DNA from: Microcystis elabens FACHB-917
GTDB taxonomy: Bacteria > Cyanobacteriota > Cyanobacteriia > PCC-6307 > Cyanobiaceae
Assembly: GCF_014698445.1 (NCBI RefSeq)
Contig: NZ_JACJSZ010000022.1
Coordinates: forward strand, 1-48,284
DNA: 48,284 bases
Direction of reading: 5' to 3'
In this document: positions 17,253 through 23,282 of the stretch, one piece after another
Layout of the letters: every line of letters begins with the position of its first letter
Numbering within the stretch: the first letter of the stretch is position 1
Made by a program: the position numbers and the translations under genes
The notes under the pieces: model-generated
The model's database searches: none
The model's input: the letters and a program-made list of their open reading frames with translations, nothing else
Told to the model about the DNA's origin: nothing

Positions 17253-18311
17253 TCAGCGACCCTCCGTCACCGCATCCAGCGGCTGCACCGGCAACGGCTC
17301 CAGCGGCAGCACCGGCACCGGCCGGGCTGTGTGCAGCCCGTCCTCCACGGTGAGCCGCAGCCACTCGATCTCCCAGATGTCGCCGTCGGCGCGCAGGCTC
17401 TCGGGCAGCTCCACCCGGAAGCGGTGGCTGCCCGCCTCCGGCAGCCGCAGATGGATCACCTGGCCGGCGGACAGCCAGTGGTCCCCATCGTTGGAGCGGT
17501 GGGCCACGGCGAGCGTCTGCCGATGGCGCAGCCGGGGGCGCCCCAGGGCATCGCACACCCGCAGCTCCAGGGTGGTGGTGGTCGAGGGCTGGCCCAGGGG
17601 GGGATCGTCATGGGGAAGCTCCCAACGCGCTTTCAGCCCCACCCGCACCAGGCCCGGGCCACCGGCATCGCAACGGATCGCAGCGACGCCATCGCCGCTG
17701 CGCCGCACCCAGCGGCCCCGGCCGATGCCGTAGCAGGCCTGCTGCAGCACCAGCGCCGTCGCCAGCGTGACCACGGAGGTGAACAGGAGCAGCGGGGCGT
17801 CGACGCTGTGGTTGCGGATGCTGCCGCGCAGCACCACCGGCTGCGGCAGGGGACGGCCGGCCCCATCGAGCAGATCCTGCAGCTGCACCGCCAGCTGGAA
17901 GCGTCCGCTCCGCTCGGGGCGCAGGGCCAGCGCCAGGCCCGCGTCAGCCTCCTCCCAGGTGCCGCTCTCCCCGTCCTCCGCCCAGGTGCCGCTGGCCCGC
18001 CAGCCGTCCTTGGTGAGGCTCAGCACGGTGCGACCGCCGGCGTCGAGCAGATCCACCTCCAGCTCGACGCTGCTGTTGGGGGGGATCTCGGCCGCCAGCG
18101 TCAGCTGCGGGCTGCCCAGCCAGCCGTCCCGCAGCTCGAAGGGGGCACTGAGCACCCGTTGCCCCTCCGGCACCACCATCAGCAGGCGCCGGGGCCACTC
18201 CAGCGCCGAGATGGCCAGCACCAGCAGGGGCAGCAGGGGCAGCGCCAGGCTGGCCAGGGGCCAGAGCAGCAGCGCCGGGTCCCGCCGTCCGCCCTGGGAA
18301 GGCGACCCCAT
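17253..18311 (-). CDS. Membrane protein of unknown function, first gene of the polyamine-like cluster
   Basis: 352 residues. An N-terminal membrane helix (about 15-37) is followed by a beta-rich domain (about 48-165) with many Leu/Glu alternations (LTLAAEIPPNSSVELEVDLLD). A second membrane helix (about 173-190, APLLLFTSVVTLATALVL) precedes another beta-rich part (200-335). The two soluble parts would be on the same or opposite sides depending on topology. No conserved family recognised. It heads the minus-strand run toward the spermidine-synthase-like and DUF4178 genes and is divergent from the DUF350 gene across a 54-base gap, so the two sides could share regulation. Confidence 0.65.
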   Translation of the reverse strand: MGSPSQGGRRDPALLLWPLASLALPLLPLLVLAISALEWPRRLLMVVPEGQRVLSAPFELRDGWLGSPQLTLAAEIPPNSSVELEVDLLDAGGRTVLSLTKDGWRASGTWAEDGESGTWEEADAGLALALRPERSGRFQLAVQLQDLLDGAGRPLPQPVVLRGSIRNHSVDAPLLLFTSVVTLATALVLQQACYGIGRGRWVRRSGDGVAAIRCDAGGPGLVRVGLKARWELPHDDPPLGQPSTTTTLELRVCDALGRPRLRHRQTLAVAHRSNDGDHWLSAGQVIHLRLPEAGSHRFRVELPESLRADGDIWEIEWLRLTVEDGLHTARPVPVLPLEPLPVQPLDAVTEGR

Positions 18312-18365
18312 CAGCGGGCGGCCTCCGCGCTGTCCCTACGGTGGGTCCGGCTTCGCGACGCGGGG

Positions 18366-18575
18366 ATGGTCAAACCACTGCTCCAGATGCTGCTGATGGT
18401 CGGCTGGACCTTTCTGGGCATCATCCTCATCTATGCCGGCCTCCTGCTCTTCGATCGCCTCTCGCCGATCGACTACCGGGCCGAGATCCGCCGGGGCAAC
18501 ATCGCCGCCGGGGTGGTGCTGGGGGCCGTGATCCTCGCCATCGCCGCCGTGGTGGTGGCGGTGCTCTCCACCTGA
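18366..18575 (+). CDS. DUF350 membrane protein
   Basis: 69 residues, two membrane helices. The C-terminal half (YRAEIRRGNIAAGVVLGAVIL) carries the charged (E/D)Ix(R/K)GNxAA signature of DUF350, the family of E. coli YjfL. DUF350 is often found with DUF4178, spermidine-synthase-like and PspA-type genes, suggesting a role in membrane homeostasis; the molecular function is unknown. This copy has a single half-repeat where many family members have two. It lies 54 bases from the divergent minus-strand cluster and 23 bases ahead of the helicase start, so it is probably co-transcribed with the helicase. Confidence 0.75.
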   Translation: MVKPLLQMLLMVGWTFLGIILIYAGLLLFDRLSPIDYRAEIRRGNIAAGVVLGAVILAIAAVVVAVLST

Positions 18576-18598
18576 GCCGATCCCGCCCCACCGATCCC

Positions 18599-21109
18599 TT
18601 GAGCCCTTCCCCCCCGGCGGCGCTTCGGCCGATCGAGGCCTGGTTCTCCCGCCGCGGCTGGCGGCCGATGCCGTTCCAGCGCCAGTGCTGGCGGGCCTAC
18701 CTGGAGGGGGCCAGCGGCCTGATCCAGGTGCCCACCGGCTCCGGCAAGACCTACGCCGCCGTGATGGGACCGATCGCGGCGATGCTGGCCGAGAACGGGG
18801 GCGCAGGACCGGACGGGGGCCTGCGGTTGCTGGTGCTGACCCCCCTGCGGGCCCTGAGCCGGGATCTGCTGCTGGCGATCCGGGAGCCGATCGAGATCAT
18901 GGGCTGGCCGCTGCGGGTGGGGCTGCGCAACGGCGACACCGGCAGCCATGAACGGGGCAAGCAGCTCAAGACCCCGCCCCAGATCCTGATCACCACGCCC
19001 GAGTCCCTCTCCCTGCTCCTGGCCGGTCCCCGGGCCAAAGCCCTGTTCGCCGATCTGGAGGCGGTGGTGATCGACGAATGGCACGAGCTGATGGGCAGCA
19101 AGCGCGGCTCCCAGACCGAGCTCTGCCTGAGCTGGCTGCGGGCCCGACGGCCGGCCCTGCGCACCTGGGCGATCAGCGCCACGATCGGCAACCTCCAGGA
19201 GGCAGCCCGGGCCGCGGTGGGGGTGGACGGCGAGCCGCGGATCATCACGGCCCGGATCCGGCGGGACACGCAGATCCGCAGCCTGCTGCCCGACACGATC
19301 GACGGCTTCCCCTGGGCCGGTCACCTGGGGCTGCGCATGTACGAGGAGCTGGTGGCCGCCCTGGACCCGGCCGTCTCCACCCTGCTGTTCACCAACACCC
19401 GCAACCAGGCCGAACGCTGGCACCAGTGCCTGCGCTTCGCCTGCCCGGAGATGGACGGGGCCCTGGCCCTGCACCACAGCGCCATCGACCGGGCCGAGCG
19501 CGAAGCCATCGAGGCGGGGGTGAAGGCGGCGGCGATCCGGTGGGTGGTGTGCACCAGTTCCCTGGATCTGGGGGTCGACTTCCAGCCGGTGGAGCGGGTC
19601 GTGCAGATCGGCAGCGCCAAGAATCTGGCGCGGCTGCTGCAGCGGGCGGGCCGCTCGGCCCACCAGCCCGGGGGCACGGCCCAGGTGCTGTTCATGCCCA
19701 CCAACGCCCTGGAGCTGCTGGAGGTGTCGGCGATGCGACGGGGGCTGGGGGAGGGGCTGGTGGAGCACCGCCGACTGCCCCAGGAGCCCCTCGATGTGCT
19801 GCTCCAGCACCTGGTGAGCCTGGCCTGCGGTCCGGGCTTCGAGCCCGAGGCCACCTTCGCGGCCGTGCGTCACACCTGGAGCTACCGGGGGCTGGAGCGC
19901 AGCCGCTGGGACTGGTGCCTGCGCTTCCTGGAGGAGGGGGGCGACTGCCTGGGGGCCTATCCCCGCTACCGCAAGCTGGAACGGGAGCCGGCCGGGGCGG
20001 TCGCGGCCGGCAGCTGGCGCTACGTGGTGCGCGAGCCGGCCGTCGCCCGCCTGCACCGGCTCAACATCGGCACCATCAGCGCCGATCGGGCCGTGACCGT
20101 GCGCTTCGTGCGCGGCGCCGTGCTGGGTCATGTGGAGGAGGCCTTCGTGGGCCGGCTCAAGCCGGGGGACGTGTTCTTCTTCGCCGGGCGCCAGCTGGAG
20201 TTCGTGCGGCTGCGGGAGATGACGGCGATGGTGAAGGCCACCACGCGTCGCAGCGCCACGGTGCCCGCCTGGGGTGGCGGCCAGATGGCCCTCTCCGACC
20301 TCCTCAGCGCCCATCTGCGCCGGGAGGTCGACCGTTGCGCCCGCGCCCTCGAGGGGGAGACGGGCTTCAGCCTCGACACCGCCGAGCTGCGGGCCCTGGA
20401 GCCCCTCCTGGAGCGCCAGTTGCAGCTGTCCGCCCTGCCCCTGACGCACCAGTTCCTGGTGGAGCTCTGCCACACCCGGGAGGGCAGCCACCTCTACGCC
20501 TATCCCTTCGAGGGCCGCTTCGTGCACGAGGGCCTCGGCTTCCTGTGGTCGTGGCGGCTGGCCCGGCACCATCCAGGCACCTTCACGGTGTCGGTGAACG
20601 ACTACGGCTTCGAGCTGCTCGCCCCGCGCGGCTATCCCTTCGAGGAGCTGCTGGCCCAGCACGCCGACACCCTGCTGGATCCCGCCGGCCTGCTGGAGGA
20701 CCTGGAGCGGGCCGTGAACCTCTCGGAGCTCTGCCGTCGCCGCTTCCGCTCCATCGCCCAGGTGAGCGGCCTGGTGCTGAACGGCTACCCTGGTCAGGCC
20801 CGCTCCGGCGGCCAGCTGCAGATCAGCGCTGCCCTGCTGTTCGATGTCTTCCAGCGCCATGAGCCCGGCAATCTGCTGCTGGCCCAGGCCCGCGGCGAGG
20901 TGCTGGAGGACCAGCTCGACCTGGGTCGGCTGATCGGCACCCTGGAGCGGCTTCAGGAGAGCGAGTGGCTGGAGCGGCACCCCCCCCGTCCCGGCCCAAT
21001 GGCCTTCCCCCTGCTGGCGGAGCGGCTCAACAACCGAATGAGCAACGAGTCGCTGCTGGAGCGGCTGGAGCGGCTGCGGCAGCAGGCCGTCCGTGCCGAG
21101 GGGCTCTGA
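18599..21109 (+). CDS. Ligase-associated DEXH-box helicase (Lhr-like)
   Basis: Superfamily 2 helicase of about 836 residues. Motif I PTGSGKT (45-51), TPLRALSRD, ITTPESLSLLL, motif II DEWH (159-162), motif III SATIG, LLFTNTRNQAE, CTSSLDLGVDF and motif VI LLQRAGRSAH are all present, followed by the long C-terminal region typical of Lhr-type enzymes. These helicases pair with the MBL exonuclease and ATP-dependent ligase in a DNA repair module. I place the start at TTG 18599 because the alignable protein begins just after it (SPSPPAALRPIEAWFSRRGW); the open frame further upstream is shadow sequence over the DUF350 gene. Confidence 0.9.
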   Translation: MSPSPPAALRPIEAWFSRRGWRPMPFQRQCWRAYLEGASGLIQVPTGSGKTYAAVMGPIAAMLAENGGAGPDGGLRLLVLTPLRALSRDLLLAIREPIEIMGWPLRVGLRNGDTGSHERGKQLKTPPQILITTPESLSLLLAGPRAKALFADLEAVVIDEWHELMGSKRGSQTELCLSWLRARRPALRTWAISATIGNLQEAARAAVGVDGEPRIITARIRRDTQIRSLLPDTIDGFPWAGHLGLRMYEELVAALDPAVSTLLFTNTRNQAERWHQCLRFACPEMDGALALHHSAIDRAEREAIEAGVKAAAIRWVVCTSSLDLGVDFQPVERVVQIGSAKNLARLLQRAGRSAHQPGGTAQVLFMPTNALELLEVSAMRRGLGEGLVEHRRLPQEPLDVLLQHLVSLACGPGFEPEATFAAVRHTWSYRGLERSRWDWCLRFLEEGGDCLGAYPRYRKLEREPAGAVAAGSWRYVVREPAVARLHRLNIGTISADRAVTVRFVRGAVLGHVEEAFVGRLKPGDVFFFAGRQLEFVRLREMTAMVKATTRRSATVPAWGGGQMALSDLLSAHLRREVDRCARALEGETGFSLDTAELRALEPLLERQLQLSALPLTHQFLVELCHTREGSHLYAYPFEGRFVHEGLGFLWSWRLARHHPGTFTVSVNDYGFELLAPRGYPFEELLAQHADTLLDPAGLLEDLERAVNLSELCRRRFRSIAQVSGLVLNGYPGQARSGGQLQISAALLFDVFQRHEPGNLLLAQARGEVLEDQLDLGRLIGTLERLQESEWLERHPPRPGPMAFPLLAERLNNRMSNESLLERLERLRQQAVRAEGL

Positions 21110-21143
21110 GCCTTCGGGAGCGGCCAGGGCTGGAGATGAAGGA

Positions 21144-21228
21144 CGGAGGGGGTGGGATTCGAACCCACGGAATCTTGCGATTCGCCGGTTTTCAAGACCG
21201 GAGCCATCAACCACTCGACCACCCCTCC
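21144..21228 (-). tRNA. tRNA-Ser(UGA)
   Basis: Read on the minus strand it folds as a class II tRNA: acceptor GGAGGGG pairing with CCCCTCC, discriminator G, anticodon loop CTTGAAA within a GGTC/ACCGG context (anticodon TGA), a long variable arm (CGAATCGCAAGATTCC region) and T-loop GGTTCGAATCC. CCA is not encoded. It borders the decayed accessory zone that follows on its 5' side, in keeping with tRNA genes serving as integration sites. Confidence 0.96.
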
Positions 21229-21359
21229 AGGATGGGCGGCCCGGCGAACAGGCCGGGAACCACCCCATGCTCCCATGGAAGGGCCCCGCCCCTGCAGCCG
21301 GCTGGGCAGCCCTTGCCGCCGCCGGGGATGGTTGTCGGGAGCGGACACCGTTCCCGGCG

Positions 21360-21648
21360 GCGAGGTGGGCAAGGCTGAGCTGAGCAGTCTCATCTTCAGG
21401 CCGGCACTGCCGATCACTTCAAGCGGGCCCATCACCACCGCGAGTCCAGGAAGCAGCATCAGGGCCGCGTCCAGAAACGCCAACACCTGCAGCGCGCCGG
21501 CAGCCATCAGGCCGCTGGTCTGGAGGATCTACAGGAACCGCTCCCTGCGTTTTTCCGAGGTGCCAATGGGCAGTTGGTCGATGTGCCCCAGCAGTTGATT
21601 CACGGCCGTGATCGCTGGCTGCAGAATACGCGCTAGCCATAACCGCAT
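21360..21648 (-). pseudogene. Broken small hydrophobic protein frame
   Basis: From ATG 21648 a minus-strand frame encodes 39 residues (including ITAVNQLLGHIDQLPIG and TSEKRRERFL), meets TAG at 21529-21531, then continues with a hydrophobic stretch (ALQVLAFLDAALMLLPG, LAVVMGPLEVIG) before dissolving near 21360. Codon choice looks coding and the two halves read as one small membrane protein. No family recognised. It lies between the tRNA and the cas3 remnant, and I read it as another decayed gene of this zone. A short real gene ending at the TAG is possible. Confidence 0.35.
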
Positions 21649-21879
21649 TGCAGAGGATAAGCTGCCGGAATTCCGGCTCATTCACCGGGATAATTACAAT
21701 ATGGATCCAAAGCCGCCAGATTTCGTGGCAACAGCTGATGCGCCAGGATCTATGGCGCCAGGAATTCCCCGGCCGCTGCTGTTGCCACATGGTGGATCTG
21801 TGAATAGGTTGCAGCTACTGGTTACTGTGAAGCTTTGGCCGGCACCCCGAGATCTGGGAGTCCAATTTTTACGGCAGAC

Positions 21880-22390
21880 GTGTGGGCCAAATCGCCGCCC
21901 CAAGCGTCAGGACTAGAACAGAACGGCTATCCACGGCTGCCGCATCTTCTCGATGTTGCTGCCGTTGCATCGATGTTGCTGCCCGCCGTGCATTGTCCCG
22001 TCTCCCCGCCATGTGCGGAAGGCTGGATCGTCGCGCTTGTCGGTCTGCACGATCTCGGAAAGGCCAGCCCTGGCTTCCAGGTCAAGCTCGGCCGCAGCCA
22101 TCTCGGCACCTACCGCCTGGAGCTGGATCAGCCCGATCGCCATGACATCGGCACGGCGGTTCTGCTACGCGATGGCCTGAAAACCCGGGGAGTGTCGCCT
22201 GGCACTGCCGCTTGGCTGTCCCACGCGGTTGCTGCCCACCACGGTCATCCCTTCACGTCACATGAGATCCAGAACTGGGCATGGGACCCCTCACCGGCCT
22301 GGGCACAGATCCATCAAGATCTGATTCAAGGCGTCATCACCGGAACATCCGCAACAGGTGAGCCGGAATTGCCTGTGGATCCGATCGATC
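21880..22390 (+). pseudogene. cas3: cas3 remnant: N-terminal HD nuclease domain only
   Basis: The first roughly 170 residues of a type I Cas3 are readable. The start VWAKSPPQ matches the usual (L/F)WAKSP opening, then H22 in PHLLDVAAVA, the HD pair H57-D58 in GLHDLGKASPGFQ, H116 (SHAV), and AHHGHP (120-124). These are the metal ligands of the HD nuclease that degrades target DNA after Cascade recruitment. The helicase domain is entirely missing: the frame runs straight into a CRISPR repeat at about 22390 and stops at 22476. GTG 21880 is the likely old start; TTG 21835 also opens the frame. Normal Cas3 is some 850-900 residues. The upstream DNA shows no other cas gene. Confidence 0.8.
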
Positions 22391-22478
22391 GCTCCCCGCA
22401 CACGCGGGGATGGCCCGCTGGACAAGAGGCTGGTGAAGCCCGTGGTGTCGTTCTCCCCGCACACGCGGGACAGTAGCT
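22389..22478 (+). CRISPR. Two-repeat remnant of a type I-E CRISPR array
   Basis: The core CTCCCCGCACACGCGGG occurs at 22392-22408 and 22453-22469, exactly 61 bases apart. CCCCGC and GCGGGG form the 6-bp hairpin typical of type I-E repeats. With 29-base repeats (22389-22417 and 22450-22478) the spacer is 22418-22449, exactly 32 bases, the standard type I-E size. The second repeat has diverged at its 3' end (GGGACAGTAG in place of GGGGATGGCCCG), as array-terminal repeats commonly do, which sets left-to-right orientation. The 5' end of the first repeat abuts the truncated cas3. No leader, cas1 or cas2 is present, so the array cannot grow by itself. Confidence 0.8.
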
Positions 22479-22676
22479 GTTCTCCCCTCACTCGTCGTCG
22501 TTGCCATTCAGCTGCTGAGGGTGCCCGGCAGCCGCTCGGCGGAGCGGGTTGCCGATATCTCCGATCTCGACCAATCCCACGTACTCGAGAGCAAACGCAG
22601 CCTCGCCAATCGGTATGAGAAACGGCGAAAGATCAAGCAGGTGGTGCGCGTCTCAGACCTCTATCAGCCTCACTGA
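22473..22676 (+). pseudogene. Coding-like fragment between CRISPR remnant and GGDEF gene
   Basis: An open frame from 22473 to TGA 22674-22676 reads as a short hydrophobic stretch (VLPSLVVVAIQLLRVPG) followed by a charged helix (ADISDLDQSHVLESKRSL, YEKRRKIKQVVR). It has no start codon of its own and is out of frame with the GGDEF gene that starts 5 bases later. It might be the tail of a lost gene or the frame-shifted sensor part of the GGDEF protein. No family recognised. Confidence 0.3.
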
Positions 22677-22681
22677 AGGAG

Positions 22682-23248
22682 ATGAATCTCACCCTGTTCG
22701 ATGCCTTCACCGACGATACCCTGACGGGAATATCAAACCGCCGCTTCATGGCGGAGCGCTGCCTGGAAGAGGATCAACGTGCCAGCCGGCATGGCTGCAC
22801 CTACTCGATGATCATTCTGGATGTTGATCACTTCAAGTTGATCAACGACGAGTACGGCCATGCCACCGGGGATCTGATGCTGGTGGATTTCGTCAAAGCC
22901 CTCTCCACCAGCCTGCGCCATTACGACATCCTTGTCCGTTATGGCTGGGAGGAATTTCTGGCCCTGCTGATCGATGCCGATCTCGCCACGGCGCAAGGAG
23001 TGGCCAGGTGCATGCTGGCCAACATCCGCAACATGCGTGGCTCCAACGATGACATGGAGCTGAAACTCACAGCCAGCATGGGCGTCACCGGGCACAAGGT
23101 CGATGAGAATTACGATGCCAGCTTCCGGCGGGCCGACAAGGCCCTGCAGATGGCCACGAACGGCGGTCGCGATCGACTTGTGGTGATCGATCCCAGCGAC
23201 CCACTCAGCCATCGGGAGATCAACATCCTGGCGACGACCCCCGACTGA
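22682..23248 (+). CDS. Sensorless GGDEF-domain protein with altered signature motif
   Basis: 188 residues consisting almost only of a GGDEF domain: DDTLTGISNRRFMAE, MIILDVDHFKLINDEYGHATGD, then RHYDILVRYGWEEFLALL and RADKALQMATNGGRDRL. The signature is GWEEF instead of GG(D/E)EF: the second Gly, which contacts the GTP phosphates, is Trp, so cyclase activity is doubtful. The RxxD inhibitory site (RHYD) is kept five residues upstream. No signalling input domain precedes it in frame (an in-frame stop lies at 22616-22618), so this is probably a 5'-truncated gene that may retain c-di-GMP binding or be decaying. A short helix reading SLKEM lies in frame just before ATG 22682. Confidence 0.7.
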   Translation: MNLTLFDAFTDDTLTGISNRRFMAERCLEEDQRASRHGCTYSMIILDVDHFKLINDEYGHATGDLMLVDFVKALSTSLRHYDILVRYGWEEFLALLIDADLATAQGVARCMLANIRNMRGSNDDMELKLTASMGVTGHKVDENYDASFRRADKALQMATNGGRDRLVVIDPSDPLSHREINILATTPD

Positions 23249-23261
23249 GCGGGGGTCGTCG
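23232..23261 (+). terminator. Strong stem-loop at the end of the GGDEF gene
   Basis: CGACGACCCCC (23232-23242) and GGGGGTCGTCG (23251-23261) form a perfect 11-bp GC-rich stem with an 8-base loop. The stop codon lies in the loop region, so the left arm codes for the last residues of the GGDEF protein. No T-run follows on the plus strand. It sits between convergent genes (the other ends at 23283) and could act on either strand. Confidence 0.55.
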
Positions 23262-23282
23262 GAGCGCTACGTCTTCTCCGCT

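Noticed and set aside
18473..21268. Very long minus-strand open frame (about 930 codons) opposite the helicase
   Set aside because: Its translation is His/Gln/Pro/Gly-rich with no motif, while the plus-strand frame has all helicase motifs in order; long antisense frames are expected in GC-rich DNA.
21880..22390. Stand-alone HD nuclease (Cas3'')
   Set aside because: A real Cas3'' gene would have its own stop and a cas operon; here the frame runs into repeats and ends by chance in the second repeat.
22481..22500. Possible third CRISPR repeat (TCTCCCCTCACTCG)
   Set aside because: It shares 12 of 15 bases with the repeat start but lies only 29 bases after the second repeat and lacks the hairpin; the 61-base spacing is not met.
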